Notes under the pieces: model-generated
Told to the model about the DNA's origin: nothing
The model's database searches: none
Seen by the model: only the letters and a program-made list of their open reading frames with translations
Translations under genes and position numbers: made by a program
Origin: Reichenbachiella faecimaris
GTDB lineage: Bacteria > Bacteroidota > Bacteroidia > Cytophagales > Cyclobacteriaceae
NCBI RefSeq assembly: GCF_900176375.1
Contig: NZ_FWYF01000003.1
Span: 124,001 to 188,000, forward strand
Direction: 5' to 3'
Length of the DNA stretch: 64,000 nucleotides
Shown: positions 17,642 to 26,507 of the stretch, piece by piece
How the letters are laid out: every line of letters begins with the position of its first letter
How positions within the stretch are numbered: the first letter of the stretch is position 1

Positions 17642-18478
17642 ATGAGTTGCATCCAGATCATAGTAGAAAATTTTGTGGATATTGGGAATTACACTTCAAT
17701 TTTAAGTCTAATTACTTGTGTGGTTCTTTATTACGGAAGAAAATTAGTCCTAAGATCTGAAGTGAGTGAATTAAAAGTGGAAAATACAAAATTAAATTTG
17801 TCAAATGAAACTTTGAAAAATGAGAATAAATTCCTCAAACGTGAGATACTTAGAAGACAAACTCAATTTGAAAAAGAAAAACGGTTTAATGATAAAGTAA
17901 TAAATAGCTTACCTGGCATTTTTTACCTATACAAAAAAGAGTCTGGAATCTATAAATTAAAACGGTGGAATAGGAACCATGAGAACATCTATGGGTATAC
18001 CTCGAGGGAACTAAAAAACATGAAGCCCACTAGTTTCCTAACAAAAGATTCACATGAAAATGTGGCCAAGGCAATGAAAAGCATTGAGGAAGGCGGGTTT
18101 GGACAAGCGGATGCACAACTTCAGCTGAAAGATGGGATTGGTGGCTGGTTTCATTTTGAAGGATATGGATTTATAGATGACGGCTCTCATTTTTTTCTCG
18201 GTATGGGAGTAGATATTAGCAAACGAGTACAAGCACTCGCTGAACTACGCGATAAGTCGACCCAACTTTTGGACAGAAATAAAAAATTGTCGGAATATGC
18301 CTTTCATAACGCTCACATACTTAGATCACCAGTTTGTAGATTATTGGGTTTATTGATGATCAAAAAGGAAGAAGGTTCAATTAAAGAGGATTATGAAATT
18401 GATAGGTATTTAATTCAAAGTGTTCATGAGTTGGATCAACTTAGTCGGAATATGCAGGCAATTCTTTCGGAATACTAG
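17642..18478 (+). CDS. PAS protein with DHp-like tail but no ATPase domain
   Basis: A 278-residue protein with a hydrophobic segment (about 17-32), a coiled coil (45-82) and a PAS domain (about 85-195: INSLPGIFYLYKKESG, NIYGYTSRELKNM, FFLGMGVDISKR). The C-terminal 80 residues start LSEYAFHNAHILRSPVCRLLGL, which copies the F-x-x-S-H-D-L-R-x-P-L pattern of HisKA with His in place. The protein then stops at residue 278 with no N, G1 or G2 box. It therefore cannot phosphorylate itself in the usual way and may be phosphorylated by, or dimerise with, another kinase. Similar truncated PAS proteins are known from Bacteroidota. The stop is clean, so it does not look like a recent frameshift. Confidence 0.75.
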   Translation: MSCIQIIVENFVDIGNYTSILSLITCVVLYYGRKLVLRSEVSELKVENTKLNLSNETLKNENKFLKREILRRQTQFEKEKRFNDKVINSLPGIFYLYKKESGIYKLKRWNRNHENIYGYTSRELKNMKPTSFLTKDSHENVAKAMKSIEEGGFGQADAQLQLKDGIGGWFHFEGYGFIDDGSHFFLGMGVDISKRVQALAELRDKSTQLLDRNKKLSEYAFHNAHILRSPVCRLLGLLMIKKEEGSIKEDYEIDRYLIQSVHELDQLSRNMQAILSEY

Positions 18479-18544
18479 GATATATTAATTGTTGTATTTT
18501 GAAGGAAAAGAATCGGCCTCATAGTAGACTGTGATAAAATTAAT

Positions 18545-19250
18545 TCTGCCTAAGATAATTTTCAGTAGTTAGACTGGAAAAAAAGCGTTCTGTGTTGGCT
18601 TACCTAGCTGAATGTAGTGAACCCGAACCTGTTTGTCGTTGCACCATTCGGTAAAGGTCTTCGAGGTAAACCCAATCACGTTGTCTATGCAAATAGCCTG
18701 AAGCGAGGTTTCCGTTTGAACATGATCAGTCGATCTAATAGATTTATCACCTGTGTGGCAGGGAAACTGTGAGAAACTTCTACTGCAATGGCTTCTCTGT
18801 TGTAATCATCTATGACATTGAGCACCCTGAATTTGCGACTATTGTCTAACACGTTGTGCATGAGATCCATGATCCTGGTGGTATTCATGCCAACAGGAAC
18901 CTTTAAAGGCATTTTAATTCATGAGGGAACTCTTCTATCAACCACTCTACGTGTTCCCAACACTGAGAGAGTTTTAAAACTTTTTTCCCAGTACTTCTTT
19001 AAGCAGAAAGTGATCTAGACTCAGATCGGTGTACATTTCCTTTAAGCGTCTGTTTTCATCTTCGAGCTCCTTTAATTTCTTGAGTTATTAGGTATCCATA
19101 CTGCCGTGCTCACTCTTCCAATTGTAGAAGGTAGGTGGCTTCACTGATCCCATGCTTGCGACGCAGATCATCGACTTTCTTACCTGACTCGTGCTCTTTG
19201 GGTATCAGCACGATCTGACTCTTGGTGATTTTGTTTTTTTTTAAGATTTG
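18545..19250 (-). mobile_element. Decayed IS3-family (IS407-group) element
   Basis: Minus-strand pieces of both transposase frames are readable. Near 19250-19060 is orfA (SQIVLIPKEHESGKKVDDL, KHGISEATY, then a broken NWKSEHGSMDT and LKELEDENRR). At 18685-18912 is part of orfB (RKFRVLNVIDDYNREAIAVE). At about 18545-18680 is more orfB in another frame (FTSKTFTEWCNDKQVRVHY). Stops and frame changes separate them, and the orfB C-terminus is absent. No clean inverted repeats were found. The element is inactive and lies between the PAS protein and the exporter operon. Confidence 0.7.
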
Positions 19251-19484
19251 AACAGTTTAAAGATATCATTTTCTCTACTTTTGAGCTATCCGATCTGACG
19301 TGAAGGCTATAAAAACGCACAATCTACATCTAAAGTTAAGGTTGCATTCTAGTGCACATCTTCCGCGGCTTTATCTTGATTTGTATCCCTTAACTCTTTT
19401 GAATTGAAAGTCATAATACTTGACTAAATGAGTATAGTTATCAATAAAGTGCAAAAAACAGCCCTGTTCTTAAAAAGGCCCTAT

Positions 19485-20771
19485 TCATTGTTCTTGTAGA
19501 TAATAGTAGCCCTCTTGAAGTTTGTTGAAGATGTGGCTAAAAAAAGTTTTTTCCTCTATCACAACAGACATACTCCCTTCCATTCCCTTGTAAAGTAATT
19601 TTTCAAGCTTTCCATAATCCGTAATGTCGACCTCAAATGGATAATTTCCTTCGGCATTGGGCGTTAGACTTATATTCGCTAAACGCCCACTCAATTTTCC
19701 CCAATCAAAATGAGGAAAGGAAGAAATTTTTAGTTTGACTTCTTTATTTTCATTAACTCTACCAATAAATTTGGGAGGGATACTACCTGTGGCAATGAAT
19801 ACCGGAGTTCGAACATAAATCTTGATCAGGGGATGGTTTTTACTTATAATCTTATCTTGACTTACATAGGAAACTATTCCAGTTGTCTCAGCCTCAATTG
19901 CCAGTTTATCATTTCTAATATGGGATCTTCCGTAAAATTTATGTATCATATTTAAAATCTTTTTTTTTTTGTTTACAAGTACGCTTTTGCCCTTATCCAT
20001 GGTTAATTTTAGTTCTATTATTTGACTTTCAACTCTTTGCCTTTGTTTATTGAGATTAATAATTTGAACCTCCAATGTGCTAAGTTGGCGTTGGTACTTT
20101 TCAAGTTGCACTGAATTATTCAATATGGCCTTCCTATATATTTGTCTGGTCTTATCAAATTCTTTAGCTGATAAAGCGTCAATCCCATACAAAACACTAT
20201 CTCGATAATAATTTTTATGCGCCATTTCAATTTCTAACTTAAGAATGGTTTCTTCTCTGTTTTTTATACTTTGAAGTTTTTGTACTCCGGCTTTGAGTGC
20301 GCATACTTCATTGTACAAAACGGTATTCTCCAAATCTTTTTGCTTTTTTTGCTCTATGTAAATTTGCTTGCCCTGTTGATTGAGTAACTTTTCTTCTAAC
20401 AAAATTGCATTGTAATCTACTAACAGTTGGTTCAATTGAAAGCCTGAAATTGTTGCTATTGGCGTTCCTTTAAACACACTATCGCCTACATTTAATTGAA
20501 GAGAATCAACAAAAACATTTTGATCAAATGTTAAGATCTGCTCACAGTTGTTTTTGTCTTTAATGAAAAACTTAAATTCTAACTGCTGTGGAATCTTGAC
20601 TCTAGACCCCAATAATAAAAAGAAGATTAGAATAAATGTTCCGAAATATAACCAAATACGGTTAACGTCGTTTCTCGAATTTTCAAGAGGAATGTCTTCC
20701 TCGAAGAAAATATCTTCATACTGGTGAGGATCAAGATCTTCGATTTTTTTGTCTTTTTTTTCTTTGTTCAT
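19485..20771 (-). CDS. HlyD-family periplasmic adaptor of a peptide exporter
   Basis: A 428-residue membrane fusion protein. It has an acidic cytoplasmic N-terminus (1-38), one TM (about 40-57), a biotinyl-lipoyl half motif (VFVDSLQLNVGDSVFKGTPIA), a long coiled-coil hairpin (about 110-275) and a returning lipoyl/beta-barrel part (EAETTGIVSYVSQDKII, LIKIYV). HlyD proteins link an inner-membrane ABC exporter to an outer-membrane channel. It starts six bases after the stop of the C39 ABC exporter, so the two are one operon. No TolC-like gene is visible in this window, so a housekeeping outer-membrane factor is presumably shared. The likely cargo is the pair of double-glycine peptides encoded at 23429 and 24884 on the opposite strand. 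Confidence 0.85.
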   Translation of the reverse strand: MNKEKKDKKIEDLDPHQYEDIFFEEDIPLENSRNDVNRIWLYFGTFILIFFLLLGSRVKIPQQLEFKFFIKDKNNCEQILTFDQNVFVDSLQLNVGDSVFKGTPIATISGFQLNQLLVDYNAILLEEKLLNQQGKQIYIEQKKQKDLENTVLYNEVCALKAGVQKLQSIKNREETILKLEIEMAHKNYYRDSVLYGIDALSAKEFDKTRQIYRKAILNNSVQLEKYQRQLSTLEVQIINLNKQRQRVESQIIELKLTMDKGKSVLVNKKKKILNMIHKFYGRSHIRNDKLAIEAETTGIVSYVSQDKIISKNHPLIKIYVRTPVFIATGSIPPKFIGRVNENKEVKLKISSFPHFDWGKLSGRLANISLTPNAEGNYPFEVDITDYGKLEKLLYKGMEGSMSVVIEEKTFFSHIFNKLQEGYYYLQEQ

Positions 20772-20777
20772 AGAGTT

Positions 20778-22967
20778 CTAAATATCAAGGTAGGTTTTTA
20801 TGAAATCAAAGTAAATACCTTTCTTTTCCATTAGGTCCTTATGACTTCCCACCTCTTTAAATGTTCCTTCGTCTATTACATACAAAGTATCTGCTTGAGT
20901 AAGCGTGTTCATTCGATGTGCTATTGAAATAATAGTCTTTCCTTTGAAGTGTTTATATATATTCTTCATTATGGTTTTTTCTGATTCAACATCCAAGGCA
21001 CTGCTTGCTTCATCTAGAATTATTACTTCTGGGTTGGCTAAAAATAGTCTTGCGAAAGCAATTTTCAGTTTTTGTCCTCCGGAAAGGTTTACGCCATTTT
21101 CACCAATTCTAAGATTGTACCCTAGATAATTATTCCTAATAAATTCATGAATACCAGCCAATTTGGCCGCTTCAATAATATCCTCCATACCTGCCTCTAA
21201 ATTCCCGTATTGTATATTTTCTTTAATTGTTGTATCAAACAGGCTAACTTCTTGAGGAAACAAATAGATTTTTTTTCTTAGTTCGGGAATATAAATGTGG
21301 CGCAGCTCAACGTTATTAAATAATATTTCGCCATTATAGTTTTGATATAATCCTACGAGTAACTTGACTAAAGTGGATTTACCTGATCCATTTCTCCCAA
21401 CTAAACCTATATGTTTTCCCTTTTCAATGGTCATGTTTATTCCATTAATTACTTTGTGCCTTAAATTCTCATCATAAGCAAAGTCAATATTCTTTAATTG
21501 GATTGTTATATTATTAATATCTTTATGAGTACCGAGAATATTGTTTGGCTCTGGATCTTGTAGCAAGATATCATTCAGTCTTGCATAGGTTGTTGATAGT
21601 TCCGTAAATACAAACCATAAGGTCGAAGTATTGTTAAGTGAATTCATTACCATCGTGAAAATGGCTATGAAGGCCACATACTGACCGATGCTTATGTTCT
21701 CATCAACTGCCATATAAGCACCCACCCAATAAATGACTATATGACTTAAATAATAAAAAGCTTTAAGTATTGTGCCAAGTTTAATATGCATTTTCTCAGT
21801 CTCCAATGCCTTGTTAAGTGCTTTTTTGTAATCATTCTTCCAACTCCAAAATTTCAGTTTTTCAATGTTCAGTAGTTTTATTGTTTGTATTCCTAAAAGT
21901 GTGTCCAAAAAAGATCCCATGGCCTTTAGGTTTTCATTAAACGCTCTGTTCTCCAAATTCATTAATGTGGGAGTAAACTTGAGCATCATAATACCATAGA
22001 GGGTGACGAATATGAGAGACGTGATGGCTAATACACCGTTGTAAAAAAATAGTACCCCAATGTATATTATTACAAATAACAAATCAATGAAAGTTTGCAA
22101 AATAGAAGGAGCCAACAACCTTCTTATTTTTAAATTTTCTTGGAAACGTTGAATAAAATCCTGGCGTTTGTGCATATCAAAGAATGTTTGGGCAAGATTT
22201 ATAAAGTGATTGAAAAATTTGCTGAAAAAAATAAGCTCAATTTTTATTTTGAGCTTAGTTAATAGCATATTTCGGGCATAGGTGAATATTATTTGTGAAA
22301 GGAATACACCTAGCATGCCAACGAGAATTGCAAATAGCAATTTACGATCATTATAACTTAGTACTTTGTCGATAATTCCTTGTGCAAAAAAAGGTAGGGC
22401 TAAGCCAAGAAGTTGGAGTATGAAACTTGCTGCAAATATTTCAATAAGAATACTCTTAAATGGATGCAATAGAGAAGTATAAAAGTTTTTAGCTATTGTG
22501 TTCTTCTTATGACGAAAACTTTTCACCAAGTCCATCATATCTTTATTTTCAAATATTTCTCTGGTTGGCTCGATGGTCATTATAATTCCATTCCACTTCT
22601 TCCTAAATTCTTCTTGCTTAAGTTTGTATTTGCCATATGCAGGATCAGCCACCCAAATGTGAGTTTCGTTAATCTTGTATATAACTACAAAATGGTTACC
22701 TTCATAATGTGCAATACAGGGTAAAGAAATTTTTTTGAAATGTTTAAACCCATCCATTTTATACCCGTCTGACTCAAAACCGAATTGTTTAGCTATTTCG
22801 CTCAACATATATAGGTTGGTGCCTTGAGTACTTACCTTACCAATTTCGGCTAATAATGTCTTTATATTATACAGTCCATAGTATCGAAAAATCATAGCAA
22901 GAGATGTTGTGCCACATTCCATCATACTCGTTTGTTTTATCATCGGAAACTTCCGCTTTCTTTTCAT
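20778..22967 (-). CDS. C39 peptidase-containing ABC exporter (PCAT)
   Basis: A 729-residue exporter that cleaves double-glycine leaders and transports the product. The N-terminal C39 peptidase has Gln12, Cys18 (MMECGTT), His92 (GNHFVV) and Asp108 (VADPA), the full catalytic set. Six TM helices lie between about 170 and 450. The nucleotide-binding domain shows Walker A GRNGSGKST (524-532), the signature LSGGQ (628-632), Walker B VIILDEASSALD (648-659) and the H-loop His684. All key residues are present, so it should be active as a homodimer in the inner membrane. It is followed by the HlyD-type adaptor. The divergent region to its right contains the two short precursor genes, which fits a self-contained peptide maturation and export unit. 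Confidence 0.92.
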   Translation of the reverse strand: MKRKRKFPMIKQTSMMECGTTSLAMIFRYYGLYNIKTLLAEIGKVSTQGTNLYMLSEIAKQFGFESDGYKMDGFKHFKKISLPCIAHYEGNHFVVIYKINETHIWVADPAYGKYKLKQEEFRKKWNGIIMTIEPTREIFENKDMMDLVKSFRHKKNTIAKNFYTSLLHPFKSILIEIFAASFILQLLGLALPFFAQGIIDKVLSYNDRKLLFAILVGMLGVFLSQIIFTYARNMLLTKLKIKIELIFFSKFFNHFINLAQTFFDMHKRQDFIQRFQENLKIRRLLAPSILQTFIDLLFVIIYIGVLFFYNGVLAITSLIFVTLYGIMMLKFTPTLMNLENRAFNENLKAMGSFLDTLLGIQTIKLLNIEKLKFWSWKNDYKKALNKALETEKMHIKLGTILKAFYYLSHIVIYWVGAYMAVDENISIGQYVAFIAIFTMVMNSLNNTSTLWFVFTELSTTYARLNDILLQDPEPNNILGTHKDINNITIQLKNIDFAYDENLRHKVINGINMTIEKGKHIGLVGRNGSGKSTLVKLLVGLYQNYNGEILFNNVELRHIYIPELRKKIYLFPQEVSLFDTTIKENIQYGNLEAGMEDIIEAAKLAGIHEFIRNNYLGYNLRIGENGVNLSGGQKLKIAFARLFLANPEVIILDEASSALDVESEKTIMKNIYKHFKGKTIISIAHRMNTLTQADTLYVIDEGTFKEVGSHKDLMEKKGIYFDFIKTYLDI

Positions 22968-23333
22968 AATTTAAAAGTTATCATATCTTTTGGTTAGTAT
23001 TGATAAAACCCTTTACAAGGAATTCTCTCAATATATTTTAATGGAAAGAATAGATCAGCTTGGTTAAGAGCAAAAATTCTAAAGACAAATAATACGGATT
23101 TAAAGTTTGTTTTGCTGGTTCAATCTTAGGCTTCTTTCAATTCGTTTGACTCTTTCTTCTTGTCAATAATAAGATTAAGAAGTTGATATTTGTTGGTTTA
23201 TTATTCAGTTCTTGTCTCTAAGGGTGGAATATCGAATAACAAAACACCGAGAGTTTGACTGCAACCGTCTTATGCTCCGGTTGTATATTCTAGGTTTATT
23301 TTCCAAATATTACTACTTAAGCCTAAATTTGTA
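22968..23333. other. Divergent upstream region of exporter operon
   Basis: No gene is visible. The stretch is AT-rich and contains a hairpin with arms CAACCG and CGGTTG at about 23262-23283. It should hold the promoter of the leftward exporter operon, but no single match could be chosen with confidence. Confidence 0.4.
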
Positions 23334-23481
23334 TTGTTTAGGTTTTAATTATAGGAGTAAATGTATTCATTGTACTATTTGATCTATGTTTGACAACATA
23401 GTATAATGTTTAACACAAATTAAAAATCATGAAAAAGTTGAATGAAAAACAGAAACTGGATGTACTGGGTGGACCTGAAAT
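23334..23481 (+). repeat. 148-bp direct repeat, copy 1 (promoter plus leader)
   Basis: This stretch, from TTGTTTAGGTTTTAATTATA through the codons for the Pro-Glu after the double glycine, matches 24789-24936 over 148 bases without gaps and with only scattered substitutions. It contains the promoter, 5-prime leader and leader-peptide codons, but the two copies part exactly where the core peptide begins to vary. This is the pattern of a gene duplication with selection for core diversity. Confidence 0.85.
23378..23407 (+). promoter_or_regulatory. Putative Bacteroidota-type promoter of peptide gene 1
   Basis: TTTG at 23378-23381 is followed by 20 bases and then TATAAT at 23402-23407, the spacing of the Bacteroidota -33/-7 promoter. 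An imperfect dyad TATGTT-TGAC-AACATA spans 23385-23400 between the boxes and could be an operator. The same boxes and spacing are kept in the second copy, although one dyad arm is altered there. Confidence 0.5.
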
Positions 23482-23503
23482 TATAGTTGGTGGCGGAGAA
23501 TAA
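23429..23503 (+). CDS. Double-glycine leader peptide precursor 1 (24 residues)
   Basis: ATG at 23429, stop TAA at 23501-23503. The 15-residue leader MKKLNEKQKLDVLGG ends in the double glycine recognised by C39 peptidases, with hydrophobic Val at -4 and Leu at -12. Cleavage would release the nonapeptide PEIIVGGGE. The core has no Cys, Ser or Thr, which excludes lanthionine, thioether or disulphide chemistry; N-to-C cyclisation or use as a linear signal remains possible. Support for a real gene comes from a near-identical second copy 1.45 kb away with a different core, conserved promoter boxes, and the C39 exporter next door. It is too short for normal gene callers. Function is unknown; a secreted signal or microcin-like peptide is inferred. 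Confidence 0.75.
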   Translation: MKKLNEKQKLDVLGGPEIIVGGGE

Positions 23504-23524
23504 ATCAAAAATCATGTAATTTTA

Positions 23525-23557
23525 AAGTTAGGTCTGGGGCGGTTCCAGATCTAACTT
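23525..23557. terminator. Strong hairpin after peptide gene 1
   Basis: Arms AAGTTAGGTCTGG and CCAGATCTAACTT (13 pairs, one G/T wobble) close a 7-base loop, 21 bases after the stop of peptide 1. It resembles in position and arm sequence (AGGTCTG/CAGACCT type) the clear terminator after peptide 2 but lacks a T-run, perhaps because the IS3 remnant joins here. Its 3-prime half also lies in the end of the orfB remnant. Confidence 0.45.
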
Positions 23558-24681
23558 GTATGATTCTTTAGATACTATCATATTTTTGACAGTTAAGAAG
23601 GCCTGCGATCCGCACTCACTATATTCTTTTCTCCAGGCTTCAACCTTATCCTTGGCGTCTTTCAAAGATAAGAACCAGTCGACATTTAAACACTCATCTC
23701 TGAAACTACAGTTAAAAGACTCAATATGCGGATTATCTGGTTTGACAGGCCTGAAGAAATCTAGAGCCACTTTGTTATCATACGCCCATTATCCAAGACC
23801 TTGGAAATATACCACCGGCTAAGTTTGGTGTGCAGTCATTACCTAGTCTAGAAATCGATAAAAATTTATTAGAAGGAACTATATTTACAAACGCTGCGGT
23901 TTAGGGGACTCTTACATATCCTATTAGAATTTGTGTTATATAAATGTCTTAATCAATTCATTACTTCTGCTATATCTTCGCCTTTGATTGACTATCCCGA
24001 AAATATAGTTAGGCAATTTCGAGTAAAATTATCGACAACAGTTTAGGCCCTAAACCTGCACTAATCAAACAGATGATCTGATACCAATCCATACTCCATG
24101 ATTGGTTGATATTGGAGACATCTATCCGATTCAGTTGATGGGAACTTCTACTTCTTCAAGGGCATTTACTATTCAAATTCAACCATTTAAGCTTAATGAA
24201 TCTGTAAATCAATCGGGTTTCTGCTGTCATTCAGCCTTCCTTTCGAAGTAATACGTAACCCATATCTGATGCTGGTCATGGCTATCTCATGTATGTGTTT
24301 TCGTATGGTTTGATTATCCCGAGCTTGAGATTGATAGTAATACATGGAACGAGGTAACATCACTAGTGTACATGCCCGCTAAATGGGGATCCTATACTCA
24401 TCGATCAAAATGTGCGCCAAATCTTTTGACTTAACAGGTTTCAAAGTTTTTTGATTACGGCTGAAGCCCTTGTTTATCCAAATTTAAATCCGCTACCTGC
24501 CTTTTCAACTGAACATTCTCCTTTTTAAGCAATCGTAACTCACTAACTCACATCTTCTTCCAGATGTTGAAGGTAGTTTTACTGATATCCATCTTCCGGC
24601 ATACCTAATCCACACGGGTTCCCGTTTCGGCCTATTTAATGGCAAATGCTATTTGTAACTTCGTAAACTTTGACTTTTTCA
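23528..24681 (-). mobile_element. Decayed IS3-family (IS407-group) element between the peptide genes
   Basis: Minus-strand orfA starts at the ATG complementary to 24679-24681 (MKKSKFTKLQIAFAIK, then stops, then MDISKTTFNIWKKM). Scattered orfB pieces follow, and the orfB C-terminus is open at 23528-23770 (ESFNCSFRDECLNVDWFLSL, a clear IS407-type catalytic Glu region). Many stops and frame changes make it inactive. It begins about 25 bases after peptide gene 1 and ends about 107 bases before the second 148-bp repeat, so it was probably inserted between the duplicated peptide genes. Confidence 0.75.
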
Positions 24682-24788
24682 TCTAATTTAATATTAAGAT
24701 TTAGAAATCGTTCTTCTCTAATTTATTTTGAGGGCAGTCAAGAAAATCTGCCAGCAAACAAAGATTAAGGTTTAGCCGGAAATTCTTG

Positions 24789-24936
24789 TTGTTTAGGTTT
24801 TAATTATAGGAGTAAATGTATTCATTGTATTATTTGATCTAAGTTCGACAACATAGTATAATGTTTAACACAAATTAAAAATTATGAAGAAGCTGAATGA
24901 AAAACAGAAACTGGATGTACTGGGTGGACCTGAAAT
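24789..24936 (+). repeat. 148-bp direct repeat, copy 2 (promoter plus leader)
   Basis: This is the second copy of the promoter-leader unit at 23334-23481, ungapped over the same 148 bases. Substitutions are mostly in the upstream part (for example GTTCGAC for GTTTGAC) and silent in the leader codons (AAG for AAA, CTG for TTG), which supports selection on the peptide. Confidence 0.85.
24833..24862 (+). promoter_or_regulatory. Putative Bacteroidota-type promoter of peptide gene 2
   Basis: TTTG at 24833-24836, 20 bases, then TATAAT at 24857-24862: the same boxes and spacing as copy 1. One arm of the dyad found in copy 1 is altered (TAAGTT), so a shared operator is less certain here. Confidence 0.5.
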
Positions 24937-24958
24937 GTGGATTGAAGGTGGAGGGTAA
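24884..24958 (+). CDS. Double-glycine leader peptide precursor 2 (24 residues)
   Basis: ATG at 24884, stop TAA at 24956-24958. The leader is identical in amino acids to that of the first gene (MKKLNEKQKLDVLGG) although several codons differ. The core is PEMWIEGGG against PEIIVGGGE, sharing Pro-Glu and the glycine run and differing in the middle. Like the first, it has no Cys, Ser or Thr. Synonymous changes in the leader with a diverging core are what one expects of real paralogous precursors. A clean terminator follows 48 bases downstream. The C39 exporter and HlyD adaptor at 19485-22967 are the obvious processing and export partners. Biological activity is unknown. Confidence 0.75.
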   Translation: MKKLNEKQKLDVLGGPEMWIEGGG

Positions 24959-25005
24959 TGAATTTTTTCAAAAATTAAGCCAGTATCTAAATTACTGAGT
25001 AAGTG

Positions 25006-25036
25006 AGGTCTGAGTTTAAAACTCAGACCTTTTTTT
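25006..25036 (+). terminator. Rho-independent terminator after peptide gene 2
   Basis: Perfect stem AGGTCTGAG/CTCAGACCT with a 7-base AT loop (extendable to 12 pairs) followed by seven T. It lies 48 bases downstream of the peptide 2 stop and supports transcription of that short gene as a separate unit. Confidence 0.85.
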
Positions 25037-25299
25037 AATCATTTATTATACAGTTTATCAATAAAATCTTTCTTAAGCAGTTAAAGGATGGAAGTGAATT
25101 TATGTCTTTCAAGAAAGAGATCCAAGCATGGCATTGAGAAGATCCCTGAAGGAGAGCATGATGTTCATCTTAGCTATGAGAAGCATGATAAATAGGAGAA
25201 ACAGGCAGCTAATTTCAGAAATATTTTTTCAGTTATTAAACACAGAGAAGTAAATATCAAAGTTCTTGTTGATTGTGATGATACTGGTTAGGTCTAAGT
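25037..25299 (+). other. Unassigned stretch, possible degraded coding DNA
   Basis: Short plus-strand fragments with coding texture (EKIPEGEHDVHLSYEKHDK, then a stop, then NIFSVIKHREVNIKVLVDC) follow the peptide 2 terminator. They are interrupted by stops and not recognised. Nothing else can be supported here before the IS3 remnant. Confidence 0.3.
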
Positions 25300-26507
25300 A
25301 TATTGTCCTCATATCTAGGACAGACACCTTGTCTAAAATTAAGCTATAATTTTCTTCATTTCTAAGCTACTTTTTGCTAATGTTCAAAGACTGTGTGATA
25401 CTTGATATTTCAGCGATTGATGCGGCCTTTGATTGTTATAAAATTCCATGTACTTCTTCATTCCATGGTATAGTTCAATGCGTCCATATGCCCGATTGAG
25501 GTAGGCGTATTCACTTTTCCATAACTGCTCGATGAAGATGTTTTCAATTGCTCGTCCTTTTCCATCCGTTGATATGCGGATGCTCTCGGCTTTGAGTACA
25601 TCGGTAAAGAGCGATGATGAAAACTTGCTTCCTTTATCTGTGTTGAAGATCTCGGAGGCATCATGCTTGCCGATAACTTTTTTGAGTACATTGATGCACC
25701 AGCTGGGATCCACGGAGTTGAAAACTAACATATTGCTATGCAGATTACTAATGATCATCAGGAGCATAGACCCTTTCTTCTAGGGTTTCCAAGTAATGTC
25801 ATTGGTTGGGATTGTTAATGGACAGCCTTTTTGAGCAAGAAAGGATACATCCGATGGACTTTTCTTGGTTTACTCTGGCTCTTCTTCGTGTGGATCACAT
25901 AGATATCCATCAGCTCATACAGCCTTCTAATTGGTTTTCGATTTACATCATAGCGGTGATAAGCCATGCGTCTTAAACAGTAAAAAGTGTTGTCGAAAAA
26001 CTCTTTATCAATGGTTTTCATGGGACGCAAGTTTAGGGACTCTCTCCTCTGGGCTTATAATTGAGCCCTGAGCGATGCAGGCTAAATAAACGACATTGAT
26101 CACTGATACTGAGGGTGCGATTTTGAGCGTCTATCATATTCCTTCGAGTATACTCAGTCTTCGCCTAGACTTTTTTTAGAAAGTCCTTTTCAATTTCCAG
26201 TTTTCCAATCTTTCGATAGAGCTGATCGAGTTCAGATTTGAGGCGTTTGTTTTCATCACCGTCATGCTCACCAAAAGCTTGTTGGGTTCCACCCAAAAAC
26301 TGACACTTCCCGAAGCTGACTTGGGTTGGGTGGACTTCATAACGAGGAGCGATCTGCTGGATTGTCACTTTTTCTTTTAGTATTTCAATGGCTACCTTGG
26401 CTTTGAAAGCCACTGTAAATTTCTTCTACGTGTTTTCATGTTTAGATAGTTAAAGTTAAACCAATGTTACAGCTTAACTATCTGCCCTTGATTTTGGGGA
26501 CATTATA
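25300..26507 (-). mobile_element. Decayed IS3-family element (about 1.2 kb)
   Basis: Minus-strand orfA at 26165-26413 (FKAKVAIEILKEKVTIQQIA, YEVHPTQV, YRKIGKLEIEKDFLKK) and orfB pieces at 25815-26030 (YCLRRMAYHRYDVNRKPIRRL) and 25384-25767 (FNTDKGSKFSSSLFTDVLK, ending YNNQRPHQSLKYQVS) are separated by stops and frame changes. The right end carries TATCTGCCC..GGGGACATTATA and the left end a worn version of the same repeat. The ends and the orfB tail match the 312-bp element at 13817, so both derive from one IS type. This one is inactive and cannot supply transposase. Confidence 0.8.

Noticed and set aside
18812-19018. 68-codon plus-strand frame
   Set aside because: It lies opposite the IS407-group orfB remnant and is its antisense shadow.
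23528-23770. Independent small gene of 80 codons
   Set aside because: It reads as the C-terminus of an IS407-group transposase and belongs to the decayed element.
23429-24958. Lanthipeptide or other thioether bacteriocin precursors
   Set aside because: The cores contain no Cys, Ser or Thr, and no modification enzyme is encoded nearby.
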